Notes: generated from the sequence alone by a model not told the origin. A stretch of DNA of 17,531 nucleotides from Spirochaeta sp. (GCA_020054965.1 JAIMZO010000008.1:1-17531); one strand, 5' to 3'; shown: positions 5,939 to 13,478, counted from the stretch's first letter. Numbers and translations: made by a program.

Positions 5939-7663
5939 CTACTTGAGGTAGATGTCCTTTACCGGATGGTAATCCATGGTGTTGGGATACCAGCCGCCCC
6001 ACTTGTCAGTATCAATCATGTTGATTGCTACATAGTAGTAGAAAGGCATGATGCCCATATCCTGGTTGATCATGATATCTTCAGCGGTCTTGAGAACACC
6101 GAAGCGATCCTCGCCTGCTGGCATTCTGGCTGCTTCATTGATCAATAGGTCATAGATTTCGTTTGAGTACCTACCACCGTTCATACCGGCACCGGTGATG
6201 AACATGTCGAGGAAGGTATTTGGATCCTGGTAGTCACCTACCCATCCTGCGCGTGCAATCTCGAAGTTGCCTTCGTTACGGTTTGCAAGATAGGTCTGCC
6301 ATTCCTGGTTCTCAAGAACGACGTTGATGCCAAGATTGTCTTTCCATTCCTGCTGCACGAACTCAGCAATCTGCTTGTGACCTTCGTTGGTATTGTACAG
6401 AATGGTTGAGGTTGGGAATCCAGCACCGTTGGGGTAGCCAGCTCTAGCCAAGAGATCCTGTGCCTCGGCAATCATGTCATCCATGTTGTCATGGGGGAAC
6501 TCAAGAGCATCATAGCCAGCCATCGGAGGAACGATACCCCATGCAGGAATCTGTCCGGCCCTGGTTACGCCTTCAACAAGTGCTTCGCGGTCGACTGCCA
6601 ATGACAGCGCGCGGCGTACATCGGGGTTGTCGAACGGAGCTACTTCGTTCTGGAAGACATAGTAGTAGGTGGAAAGCTGCGGGGAAGACTGGAAGTCAGA
6701 ACGCATCTGAGCAGCTGAAAGCTGGTCATTCGGTACGTTGGTTGCCCAGTCGATCTCACCATTGAGGTACATGTTGTAGTTGGTGGTGTCACTGTCGGAG
6801 GAGTAGAAGATGACCTTGTCAAGTGCTACATTCTCCTTGTCCCAGTACGTGTCACTCTTGCTGACGGTAAGGGATGTCTGGGGAATTCTCTCAGTGAGTA
6901 CGAACGGACCATTACCTACAAAGTTCTCAGGACTGGTCCACTTGTCGCCAAACTCTTCGATGGCGTGCTTGGGAACGATTGAGAAACTGTAGTGGGTCAG
7001 TGCATCAATTGCATACGGGAGGGGACCGATGAGGTCCATCTGGAAGGTTCTTTCGTCAAGAGCGCGGATTCCCACTGCCTCAGGACCAGCCTCTCCAGCG
7101 TTGAACTCTGTTGCCCCTTCAAGGAACATGCATGGGAACCAAGCATATGGTCCTGCAGTTGCGGGATCAAGCAGTCTCAACCAGCTGTAGACAACATCGT
7201 CAGCGGTGATGGGAACGCCATCGGACCAAACTGCATCTTCACGAAGGTAGAAGGTATACTGGGTGCCGTCTTCATTGGCTTCCCAACTCTCAGCAACGCC
7301 AGGAACAGCAAGAGCAGTCTCAGGATCGATTGCTACCAAGCCTTCGAAAAGAGCCTCGAAAATTCTATGCTCGGGAACTCCCTGGATAAGAGCGGGGTCG
7401 AGTGACTCGGGCTCTGCACCATTGGAAATGCGGAACACAACTTCATCCTCAGCAGGAGCGACGGGTTCTGCTGGAGCGGCAGGTGCCGGTGCAGCAGGCT
7501 CTGCTTCAGCTTTTGGAGCCGGGGCCGGGGTTTCCGGAGCAGCAGTTGCTGTCGGAGCCGGCGTCGTGGTTGCGGCTGGTGCGGGTTCTTCTTTCTTTCC
7601 ACAGGAAATCAAGAGAGTACTCACAAGCAGCACACTAAGCATGATAGCCAGAAATTTCTTCAT
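5939..7663 (-). CDS. oppA: peptide ABC transporter substrate-binding lipoprotein OppA
   Basis: This is a solute-binding protein of the peptide/nickel family (SBP_bac_5), anchored outside the cytoplasmic membrane, delivering oligopeptides to OppBCDF. A lipoprotein signal MKKFLAIMLSVLLVSTLLISC ends at Cys21 with lipobox LISC. It is followed by an unusual linker (residues 27-72) made mostly of Ala, Pro, Glu and Thr, then the binding domain with PESLDPA, FEGLVAIDP, WSDGVPITADDVVYSW, NGPFVL, VRRALSLAVDRE and GWVGDYQDPNTFLDMF, typical of OppA. Two in-frame ATGs are possible, at 7669 and 7663. AAGGAG (7677-7672) lies only 2 bases from the first but 8 from the second, so I choose 7663 (574 residues). 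The gene is separated from oppBCDF by a plus-strand gene and has its own promoter region and terminator, allowing the binding protein to be expressed at a different level from the channel. Confidence 0.93.
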   Translation of the reverse strand: MKKFLAIMLSVLLVSTLLISCGKKEEPAPAATTTPAPTATAAPETPAPAPKAEAEPAAPAPAAPAEPVAPAEDEVVFRISNGAEPESLDPALIQGVPEHRIFEALFEGLVAIDPETALAVPGVAESWEANEDGTQYTFYLREDAVWSDGVPITADDVVYSWLRLLDPATAGPYAWFPCMFLEGATEFNAGEAGPEAVGIRALDERTFQMDLIGPLPYAIDALTHYSFSIVPKHAIEEFGDKWTSPENFVGNGPFVLTERIPQTSLTVSKSDTYWDKENVALDKVIFYSSDSDTTNYNMYLNGEIDWATNVPNDQLSAAQMRSDFQSSPQLSTYYYVFQNEVAPFDNPDVRRALSLAVDREALVEGVTRAGQIPAWGIVPPMAGYDALEFPHDNMDDMIAEAQDLLARAGYPNGAGFPTSTILYNTNEGHKQIAEFVQQEWKDNLGINVVLENQEWQTYLANRNEGNFEIARAGWVGDYQDPNTFLDMFITGAGMNGGRYSNEIYDLLINEAARMPAGEDRFGVLKTAEDIMINQDMGIMPFYYYVAINMIDTDKWGGWYPNTMDYHPVKDIYLK

Positions 7664-7671
7664 AGACATAT

Positions 7672-7677
7672 CTCCTT
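7672..7677 (-). promoter_or_regulatory. ribosome binding site that decides the oppA start
   Basis: AAGGAG on the minus strand is 2 bases before the ATG at 7669 and 8 bases before the ATG at 7663. The second spacing is normal and the first too short, which favours the MKKFL start over MSMKKFL. Confidence 0.65.
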
Positions 7678-7686
7678 GTAGTTCTA

Positions 7687-7733
7687 AGTATACATTTTCA
7701 ACTTAGCTTAGTTCACATTAAACCACGAATCAA
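7687..7733 (-). promoter_or_regulatory. candidate oppA promoter region
   Basis: Two weak candidates lie on the minus strand. TTGATT (7733-7728) is 17 bases from TAAGCT (7710-7705). A better -10, TATACT (7692-7687), has no clear -35 and would leave a very short leader. A 6-bp dyad, CTAAGT at 7684-7689 and ACTTAG at 7701-7706, brackets the second. Which is used cannot be decided from sequence. Confidence 0.3.
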
Positions 7734-7768
7734 GAGAAAACGCAAATAGGTTTCACTAAAACAGCCTT

Positions 7769-7798
7769 TTGAATGCATACAGCGTGTTAATTTATACA
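7769..7798 (+). promoter_or_regulatory. candidate promoter of the membrane protein gene at 7885
   Basis: TTGAAT (7769-7774) is followed after 18 bases by TATACA (7793-7798), each a 4/6 match. Transcription would begin near 7805, about 80 bases before the start codon. A second -10-like TATATT at 7855-7860 lacks a good -35. This is a weak call made because the gene is divergent from oppA and needs a promoter here. Confidence 0.3.
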
Positions 7799-7884
7799 GA
7801 ATTTACCTAAACTGTAATTTATGGCTGAGGCCTGTTTTTTCTAATGCTTTTGAGTATATTTGAGGAGAAAGAAGAGGAGTTACC

Positions 7885-8445
7885 ATGGTAAGACATACTA
7901 CCTATATAAAACCCTATGGTATTCAATACCGTGTGACCAATATGTTTCATGGCATAAGTGGATTTTTCTCACTATTCCTGATATGGGGCCTTGCCTTGAA
8001 CTTGTCTGAAGGGGTCAGTCTGCTCAGCATGACCCATATCCTGATCCTGTTGTTGCTAACCTTGGCAGGTACGTTCTACCGGGATACATGGGTGTTCGAT
8101 AAGCAAGAACAACGCATCACCAGTATTTATGGGTTTGGTCCTCTATGCAAACATGAGCAGTTCGCATTTTCTGAGGTTCGTCAGTTGGAGTTGAACCACT
8201 TTGTAAGGGGAGCCACTGACAAGGATGCAAAACCGACTAAACGACGATTTCGCGCCATGCTCGTGTTTTCACTTAATCTGGGAGAGGATGAGAAAAGAGA
8301 TATCGAAATCATCGCTGAGAAATCCAGTGGGGGAAGGACTGAGTCGGCTGTCCAGGCCATCTCTGCAGTGACAGGACTGCCCTTGTTTGTTGATCGTCCA
8401 AGGGATCTGGACCTTAATGTGTCCTACAAGGATATGAAATGGTAA
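7885..8445 (+). CDS. two-helix membrane protein with a cytosolic PH-like beta domain, function unknown
   Basis: I do not recognise a named family with certainty. The 186-residue protein has two hydrophobic segments (about 21-41 and 47-65) forming a hairpin with both ends probably in the cytosol. The remaining 120 residues are polar and beta-strand-rich (DTWVFDKQEQRITSIYGFG, FAFSEVRQLEL, FRAMLVFSLNL, DIEIIAE) and finish with a helix before GLPLFVD. Two helices followed by a strand-rich domain with a W-x-FD-x-x-x-x-RI start is the layout of bacterial PH-domain membrane proteins (YdbS-like), which is my best guess. The start is supported by AGAGGAG (7873-7879). It is transcribed opposite to both oppF and oppA, so it is not part of the peptide transporter operons, although it sits between them. 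It ends 48 bases before the oppF stop, sharing the intervening hairpin. Confidence 0.7.
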   Translation: MVRHTTYIKPYGIQYRVTNMFHGISGFFSLFLIWGLALNLSEGVSLLSMTHILILLLLTLAGTFYRDTWVFDKQEQRITSIYGFGPLCKHEQFAFSEVRQLELNHFVRGATDKDAKPTKRRFRAMLVFSLNLGEDEKRDIEIIAEKSSGGRTESAVQAISAVTGLPLFVDRPRDLDLNVSYKDMKW

Positions 8446-8448
8446 AAA

Positions 8449-8475
8449 AGAGAGCCACCGCTGTGGTGACTCTCT
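8449..8475 (-). terminator. rho-independent terminator of the oppBCDF operon
   Basis: A 6-bp outer stem (AGAGAG at 8449-8454 with CTCTCT at 8470-8475) and a 4-bp inner stem (CACC/GGTG) flank one C-A mismatch around a 5-base loop. Read on the minus strand it begins 18 bases after the oppF stop, and the left flank gives a T-run (complement of AAAAA at 8444-8448). On the plus strand there is no T-run, so it serves the plus-strand gene poorly. Confidence 0.8.
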
Positions 8476-8493
8476 CATACCACTCATTTGGGG

Positions 8494-9564
8494 TTAGTTT
8501 GCATTTTTTGCTGCATCAGCCTCAGCTTCTTCCATCGTAACCTTGCTCAGATCTCTCTTATCATAGAGCCAGCAGGCAACCTGTTGCTTCTCGTTGATGT
8601 CAACCATCGGTGGGATATGGCAGGAGCACCAAGGCATTTTCTTCGGACAGCGGTCATAGAAGTAACAGCCAGTACGTTCCTTGTCGGGGGAAGGTACATC
8701 ACCGGTGAGGATGATACGCTTTCTCTCCCTCTCTATCTTAGGATTAGGAATCGGAGCCGCACTCAGCAGTGCAATGGTATAAGGGTGCAAGGGATTGTCA
8801 TAGAGCTGTACAGCTTCACTGATCTCAACAATCTTGCCCAGGTACATAACTGCCACACGGGTGGATATGTGCTGGATGACAGCAAGGTCGTGAGCAATGA
8901 AGAGGTAGGTAAGCCCGAACTCTTTCTGCAGGTCCGCCAAGAGGTTGAGTATCTGAGACTGGATGGATACATCCAAGGCCGATACCGGCTCATCGGCAAG
9001 GATGATCTTTGGGTTCAATGCCAAGGCACGAGCAATACCAATTCTCTGTCTCTGTCCGCCACTGAACTCATGAGGATAACGGTTCTTGAACGCCTTGTTC
9101 AACCCAACGCGTTCCATCAGTTCCTCTACGCGACGCTCAATTTCCATGGGCTTCATCGGTGTTTCGAGCAGTTTTCGATTATTATAGATAACCATGGGCT
9201 CCGCAATGATGGAACGAACCGTCATTCTGGGATCAAGTGACGCATAGGGATCCTGGAATATCATCTGGATATCACGCCGGGCCTTGAGCATGGTACGGGT
9301 ATCGGCACTTACCAGATCAACGCCATTGAATTTGACACTTCCACTGGTTGGTTTATAGAGCTGGCTGATCGAGCGCACTGTAGTAGACTTACCACAACCG
9401 GACTCTCCTACGATACCCAGTGTTTCCCCGGGGTATACATCAAAGGAGACACCATCCACTGCTCGGATTGCTCCAACCTGTTTCTGGAGTATTGATCCAC
9501 TGGAGATGGGGAAGTGCTGTTTTAAATCCCTGACTTCCAATAGGGGCTTTCTTTCTGTACTCAT
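8494..9564 (-). CDS. oppF: peptide ABC transporter ATP-binding protein OppF
   Basis: This is one of the two cytosolic ATPases of the oligopeptide/dipeptide transporter. The 356 residues contain Walker [10 protein letters not shown] (53-61), Q-loop Q104 in [16 protein letters not shown] signature FSGGQRQR (167-174), Walker B ILADEP (188-193) with the D-loop SALD, and the switch histidine H225 in IAHD. The C-terminal oligopeptide-transporter extension has NPLHPYT (257-263) and a cysteine cluster (C300, C306, C313, C315, C331) like that proposed to bind an Fe-S cluster in this subfamily. [14 protein letters not shown] and the YLGKIVE segment are typical of OppF/DppF rather than OppD/DppD. It overlaps oppD by 4 bases (ATGA) and is the last gene of the operon, ending just before a strong terminator. 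An acidic tail ([12 protein letters not shown]) follows the last motif. Peptide length specificity cannot be read from sequence, so Dpp/App naming is possible. Confidence 0.92.
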   Translation of the reverse strand: MSTERKPLLEVRDLKQHFPISSGSILQKQVGAIRAVDGVSFDVYPGETLGIVGESGCGKSTTVRSISQLYKPTSGSVKFNGVDLVSADTRTMLKARRDIQMIFQDPYASLDPRMTVRSIIAEPMVIYNNRKLLETPMKPMEIERRVEELMERVGLNKAFKNRYPHEFSGGQRQRIGIARALALNPKIILADEPVSALDVSIQSQILNLLADLQKEFGLTYLFIAHDLAVIQHISTRVAVMYLGKIVEISEAVQLYDNPLHPYTIALLSAAPIPNPKIERERKRIILTGDVPSPDKERTGCYFYDRCPKKMPWCSCHIPPMVDINEKQQVACWLYDKRDLSKVTMEEAEADAAKNAN

Positions 9565-10610
9565 TCGGCCTTCTCCTTGACATTGGCTTCTTTCATTGCC
9601 TGCTGTTTCTCGTTTTCATCAGCGAAGAGCCAACAAGCTACATCATGCCCCTTTCCCAGATCCTTTACCGGTGGGTAAGCCTGTCGACACACATCCATTG
9701 CCTTATGGCAACGTGGGTGGAACGGACAGCAGGGGGGCAGGTCGATGACATTGGGTGGTTGTCCCTCGATGGAGAATAGGCGGTGTCCCTTCTTGGTCGT
9801 ATCCATTCGGGGTACACTCTTGATCAATCCTTCGGTGTATGGATGACTCGGTCTTGCATACAGCTCATCAGTTTCGGCTCTTTCGACAATCCTGCCTGCA
9901 TACATGACACACACCTGGTCGCACATTCCAGCCACAACACCCAAGTCATGGGTGATGAGGATGACCGCCGTACCCATCTTGTCACTGAGCTTGGCAATCA
10001 ATTCAAGAATCTGCGCCTGGATGGTGACATCAAGGGCGGTAGTCGGCTCGTCAGCAATCAGCACCTCAGCATTGCAGCTCAATGCCTGGGCAATCATTAC
10101 ACGCTGACGCATACCACCGGAGAACTGGTGCGGGTAGCTGTGGATACGTTTTTCTGCAGAGGGAATGCCTACCAATTTAAGCATCTCAATTGAACGTTCA
10201 AGTGCCTCTTGTTTGGAAACATCCTTCTCATGCAGACGGATGGTTTCCACCATCTGCGTGGAAATCTTGAGGAATGGATTCAAGCTTGTCATTGGATCCT
10301 GGAAGATCATGGAAATCTTGTTTCCCCTGATGCTTCTCATCTGCTTCTCCGTAAACTTGAGGATGTCTTGTCCTTCAAAGAGGACTTCTCCACCAACAAT
10401 TCTTCCTGGAGGGGAGGGGATAAGTCGCATCAGTGAGAGGTTGGTAACACTCTTGCCGCTGCCGCTTTCCCCTACGATGCCGATGGTCTCGCCTTCTCTC
10501 ACTGAGAAAGAGACCCCATCAACTGCCTTTACGATTCCGGCATCGGTTTTGAAATATGTCTGTAGGTCCTTCACTTCAAGGACTGTCTTTGCATTAGGCT
10601 TCATACTCAT
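9561..10610 (-). CDS. oppD: peptide ABC transporter ATP-binding protein OppD
   Basis: This is the second ATPase of the transporter, partner of OppF. From the ATG at 10610 it has 349 residues with Walker A GESGSGKS (47-54), Q-loop in [13 protein letters not shown] (101-113), signature FSGGMRQR (163-170), Walker B LIADEP (184-189) followed by TTALD, and the switch histidine H221 in ITHD. The C-terminal extension has SHPYTEGL and Cys residues at 294, 295, 301, 308 and 326, again the Fe-S-like cluster region. MTSLNPF and the FSGGMRQR variant mark it as OppD/DppD. The frame is open upstream into oppC as far as 10655, but AGGAGG (10622-10617), which also contains the end of the oppC stop, sits 3 bases before the ATG at 10613 and 6 before 10610. 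I choose 10610, giving an 11-bp gap to oppC. Overlap with oppF by ATGA indicates coupled translation. Confidence 0.92.
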   Translation of the reverse strand: MSMKPNAKTVLEVKDLQTYFKTDAGIVKAVDGVSFSVREGETIGIVGESGSGKSVTNLSLMRLIPSPPGRIVGGEVLFEGQDILKFTEKQMRSIRGNKISMIFQDPMTSLNPFLKISTQMVETIRLHEKDVSKQEALERSIEMLKLVGIPSAEKRIHSYPHQFSGGMRQRVMIAQALSCNAEVLIADEPTTALDVTIQAQILELIAKLSDKMGTAVILITHDLGVVAGMCDQVCVMYAGRIVERAETDELYARPSHPYTEGLIKSVPRMDTTKKGHRLFSIEGQPPNVIDLPPCCPFHPRCHKAMDVCRQAYPPVKDLGKGHDVACWLFADENEKQQAMKEANVKEKAE

Positions 10611-10616
10611 CATGTT

Positions 10617-10622
10617 CCTCCT
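10617..10622 (-). promoter_or_regulatory. ribosome binding site that decides the oppD start
   Basis: AGGAGG overlaps the last two bases of the oppC stop codon TAG. It is 6 bases from the ATG at 10610, 3 from that at 10613 and 12 from that at 10604. This rules out the longer frame starting inside oppC. Confidence 0.65.
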
Positions 10623-12228
10623 AGAGCTGGTTCTTGCTTTGTGGGTCGAACGCATCCCTCAGCCCGTCACCAAAGAAGTTCATGGCGAAGAGGAAGATGG
10701 TCATGGCGATTGCGGGGAAGACAAGCTTCCACGGATACAAGGTCATGCCGTTTACGGCATCACCAACCAAGGACCCCCATGAAGCGTACGGAGCCTGGAC
10801 CCCGAGACCCAGGAAGGAGAGGAACGACTCCTGCATGATGAATGCGGGAACCCTGAGCGTTGAATAGACAATGATGACAGAGAGTGAGTTTGGTACCATG
10901 TGGCGGAAGATGATTCTGCCTGTTGAAGCACCCATGCTTCGGGCAGCCTCAACATATTCACTGTTCTTCAAGCTCATGATCTGTCCTCGTACCATACGTG
11001 CAACGGTCAGCCAGCTGACCATGGCCAATGCTACGAAAAGGTTCATGATGTTGCGTCCGAAGATGGCCATGAAGATAATGACCAGAAGCATGTAGGGAAG
11101 TCCGTACATGATATCTACGAAACGCATCAGGAAGAAGTCAATCTTGCCTCCAGCGTACCCGGCGATTGCTCCCAGCACAATACCGATCAAGACACTGGTG
11201 ATGGTTCCAACCAATCCGATGGCAATGGAGACCTGTCCACCGTAAATGATACGGCTGAGCATATCGCGGCCACTATAGTCTGTCCCAAGGTAATAATGCC
11301 TATTGTGTTTCAAGTCAGCAGTGATGTTAGCAGAGAGCATCTCATTGACAGTCACTTCTCGATTGATAGGGAATTCAGCCGTGCCATCCTTGACTTCCTG
11401 TTTCAGCTCACGTTCAATGGTTCTGCTGATCGCAGTCTTCAAGTTGACCAACAAGATGGACTGGGCCATGTTTGCAATACCTTTATCCCCAAGACTCTGG
11501 AGCTCGAGCTCCAGATTTGCCTCGTATTCTTCGTCTGTGAGGTCTGGGGTTGCGGCTTTCACAGAATTGAGTACTTGGCTTCTTACTTCATACTGAACCT
11601 GATCGGCAATAACAGACTCCTCTACACCAAGGTATTCAGCGTAGATTCTCTGGATATCCAGAAAGTCCATCCGAGCAATATTCTTGCTTTTCCCGGTCTC
11701 GGGATCGGTATAGAACATTTTCTCGATGTTGATTAGGAATTCTGTATCAATTTTCTCCTGCAAACGGTCGATGGTACGCTGGTCGGCGGAACTGAAGGTG
11801 AATGTCCCGGCCTCTCTTTGTGCCTCTCCCTCAGCATAGAGGAAATTCCAGACCTTGTTGGTTTCATTCGAGGCGATCCAATTCTCAATCTGCTGGCTCT
11901 CTTCTTCTGTTACCTCCAAGCTTCCTGCTCTCCAGGCCTTGAAGTACAGGTCCTCCAGCTTGGTTTCCATCATCAGCTCCCCTGCAGTCTTGTTGAAGGA
12001 TGGACGCAAGTGCTGATGATCAAGGATAATCTGGTCATATGGATAGATGGGAAGGAACATTGCTGAAGCTGCAAGCAGTGAGTAGATGGCAACAATAACC
12101 ATACCAAGTACAGCCATCTTGTTTTTCTTCAGGCGCTTCCAAGCATCCTTTCCTAGGCTATTGCCTACTACGACCTGGTCAAACTCATTGAGGGCCGCTT
12201 CTTTTGGTTGTTTTCTTTTCAAGAACAT
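10621..12228 (-). CDS. oppC: peptide ABC transporter permease OppC with a large extracytoplasmic insertion
   Basis: This is an inner-membrane channel subunit pairing with OppB. The 535 residues are far more than the usual roughly 280-310 of OppC/DppC. The N-terminal part is normal (KDAWKRLKKNKMAVLGMVIVAIYSLL, TM1 about 38-60). The conserved permease core resumes at YYLGTDYSGRDMLSRIIYGG (312-331), with TM segments near 332-358, 372-390, 395-411, 450-470 and 503-520, and the coupling EAA loop EYVEAARSMGASTGRIIFRHMVPN lies at 424-447. The extra residues, about 71-311, lie between TM1 and TM2 and so outside the membrane. They are hydrophilic, acidic and mostly helical. The reading frame is continuous, and the conserved flanks on both sides argue against an assembly join. 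The start is supported by GAGGAGAGG just upstream; oppB ends 12 bases before. Confidence 0.9.
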   Translation of the reverse strand: MFLKRKQPKEAALNEFDQVVVGNSLGKDAWKRLKKNKMAVLGMVIVAIYSLLAASAMFLPIYPYDQIILDHQHLRPSFNKTAGELMMETKLEDLYFKAWRAGSLEVTEEESQQIENWIASNETNKVWNFLYAEGEAQREAGTFTFSSADQRTIDRLQEKIDTEFLINIEKMFYTDPETGKSKNIARMDFLDIQRIYAEYLGVEESVIADQVQYEVRSQVLNSVKAATPDLTDEEYEANLELELQSLGDKGIANMAQSILLVNLKTAISRTIERELKQEVKDGTAEFPINREVTVNEMLSANITADLKHNRHYYLGTDYSGRDMLSRIIYGGQVSIAIGLVGTITSVLIGIVLGAIAGYAGGKIDFFLMRFVDIMYGLPYMLLVIIFMAIFGRNIMNLFVALAMVSWLTVARMVRGQIMSLKNSEYVEAARSMGASTGRIIFRHMVPNSLSVIIVYSTLRVPAFIMQESFLSFLGLGVQAPYASWGSLVGDAVNGMTLYPWKLVFPAIAMTIFLFAMNFFGDGLRDAFDPQSKNQL

Positions 12229-12240
12229 GGTCCTCTCCTC

Positions 12241-13170
12241 TTATTTATACGTAATTCGTGGGTCGAGCTGTGCGTAGATGATGTCTACAAGGAAGTTCAT
12301 CACAATCAGGATGGCTGAGTAGACAATGACTACCCCGACAATGAGGGTATAGTCACGGTTGAATGAGCTCTGTACGAAGAACTTGCCCAAACCAGGTACG
12401 CGGAAAATTTGCTCTACGACGATTGATCCGGTGATGATTCCGGCAAATGCAGGGCCAAGATAACTTACAATTGGAAGCATTGCACCTTTCATTGCATGCT
12501 TGAAAATGATGGTGGAGCTTTTCATTCCCTTTGCCTTTGCAGTGCGGATATAATCACTCCTGAGCGTTTCAAGCATTGAGGAACGGGTCAAGCGTGCGAT
12601 GTTTGCGAAATAGGCGAATGAGAGGGATACTGCAGGAAGAATGACGGTCTTCCAACCTTCTCCTGTAGTGTACCAGCCACTGGTCGGCAGCCATTTCAGT
12701 TTCATCGCGAAGATGAGCTGCAGGACCGGGGCTATGACGAACAGCGGTACCGAGATGCCGATGACGGCAACCCCCATACTGAGATAATCCAACCAGGTAT
12801 TCTGTCGAACTGCAGCCACAATACCTGCAGACAAGCCAAAAACCAATGCAATGAGCATTGCATAGCTTCCCAGGACTACTGACTTCGGGAGGCTGTTGGC
12901 GATGTAGTAGTTTACATCATAGTCCTTGTACTTGAAGGAAGGGCCGAGATCGCCACGTAGAATATCAAACATATAACGGCCGTACTGCTGGATCAGCGGC
13001 TCGTCCAAGTGATATTTTGCGTTGATGTTTCTCTCCACTACTTCAGGAAGCTTGCGTTCACTGGCAAATGGGCCACCAGGGGCAATACGGACAATGAAAA
13101 AACTCAACGTGATAATAATCAAAAGCGTGGGAATCATTCCCAATAATCGGTTCACGATATATCTTGTCAT
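12241..13170 (-). CDS. oppB: peptide ABC transporter permease OppB
   Basis: This is the other membrane channel subunit of the oligopeptide transporter, 309 residues, the normal length. It opens with the family signature MTRYIVNRLLGMIPTLLII (TM1 about 9-29), then RIAPGGPF (28-35), an extracytoplasmic segment with FGLD-like DILRGDLGPSFKY (69-81), and TM segments near 97-119, 131-153, 174-192, 231-255 and 276-299. The coupling EAA loop is DYIRTAKAKGMKSSTIIFKHAMKG (206-229), and VEQIFRVPGLG and the C-terminal YAQLDPRI are conserved in OppB/DppB. It is the first gene of oppBCDF. The start follows GAGGAAA and a leader of about 70 bases from the promoter candidate near 13250. Confidence 0.93.
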   Translation of the reverse strand: MTRYIVNRLLGMIPTLLIIITLSFFIVRIAPGGPFASERKLPEVVERNINAKYHLDEPLIQQYGRYMFDILRGDLGPSFKYKDYDVNYYIANSLPKSVVLGSYAMLIALVFGLSAGIVAAVRQNTWLDYLSMGVAVIGISVPLFVIAPVLQLIFAMKLKWLPTSGWYTTGEGWKTVILPAVSLSFAYFANIARLTRSSMLETLRSDYIRTAKAKGMKSSTIIFKHAMKGAMLPIVSYLGPAFAGIITGSIVVEQIFRVPGLGKFFVQSSFNRDYTLIVGVVIVYSAILIVMNFLVDIIYAQLDPRITYK

Positions 13171-13246
13171 TCGTTTCCTCGTCTGTGAGTTTTGCTACAT
13201 AGTAGAAAGGCAGAAAGGTGCACCTATGTACATACAGCATTTTGAT

Positions 13247-13273
13247 ACTATACCAAGACGTTCATTTATGCAA
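13247..13273 (-). promoter_or_regulatory. candidate promoter of oppBCDF with extended -10
   Basis: On the minus strand TATAGT (13252-13247) is preceded by TGG, an extended -10 (TGn). A -35-like TTGCAT (13273-13268) is 15 bases upstream, shorter than ideal, which the extended -10 could offset. Transcription would start near 13240. Within the leader lies a perfect 10-bp palindrome AGGTGCACCT (13216-13225). Confidence 0.5.
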
Positions 13274-13305
13274 GAATGATGTAAAATTCTAAAAGATTCT
13301 TACTT

Positions 13306-13335
13306 TTAGCAAGATGTAATCATATTGTGTATAAT
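13306..13335 (+). promoter_or_regulatory. candidate rimO promoter
   Basis: TATAAT (13330-13335) matches the -10 consensus exactly; TTAGCA (13306-13311), 18 bases upstream, is a 4/6 -35. Transcription from about 13342 would give a leader of about 137 bases. The -35 overlaps the right arm of the CTAAAAG/CTTTTAG dyad. Confidence 0.5.
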
Positions 13336-13478
13336 AAAATGTTACTCAATGACCGATGATGTAAATTTACGTAATTTTACCTACTGTCAACAATCGCTTT
13401 GGGGGAAGGGAGGTAGGAAAGAGCACTGGATTTATGCTAGTCTATCCTTTCGTATAAGTACCAGGAGATATTTGAGCA

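Larger units (their letters stand above)
13171..13478. promoter_or_regulatory. 308-bp divergent control region between oppB and rimO
   Basis: No convincing gene is present. The centre is A+T-rich (13240-13380). It holds the oppB promoter candidate, the rimO promoter candidate, three copies of GATGTAA (13278-13284, 13313-13319, 13358-13364), a perfect 7-bp inverted repeat CTAAAAG/CTTTTAG with a 7-base spacer (13289-13309), a 10-bp palindrome GTAAATTTAC (13361-13370) followed at once by the near-copy GTAATTTTAC (13371-13380), and AGGTGCACCT (13216-13225). The last 90 bases before rimO are richer in G, with no clear structure. Confidence 0.6.

Noticed and set aside
7263..7706. Plus-strand frame rich in Ala, Gly and Ser opposite the oppA N-terminus
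   Set aside because: The low-complexity sequence is the complement of the Ala/Pro linker codons of oppA, not a real gene.
7822..7840. GGCTGAGGCC followed by TTTTTT as a possible terminator before the membrane protein gene
   Set aside because: The stem is only 3 bp, and no transcript from the left is expected to end here because oppA is divergent.
8488..9240. Long open frame (250 codons) on the plus strand opposite oppF
   Set aside because: It lies wholly antisense to a clearly conserved ABC ATPase, has no recognisable domain and no ribosome binding site. It is a shadow of biased codon use.
10165..10782. Plus-strand open frame of 205 codons opposite oppD and the end of oppC
   Set aside because: The composition (runs of Ser, Leu and Pro) is typical of antisense frames, and it spans two real genes with conserved motifs.
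13361..13380. GTAAATTTAC/GTAATTTTAC considered as a Fur- or Zur-type metal box
   Set aside because: It does not match the 19-bp Fur consensus, and nothing nearby concerns metal uptake. Kept only as an unnamed repeat.
13453..13458. TATAAG just before rimO as a -10 element
   Set aside because: There is no -35 at suitable spacing, and transcription would begin at or after the ribosome binding site.
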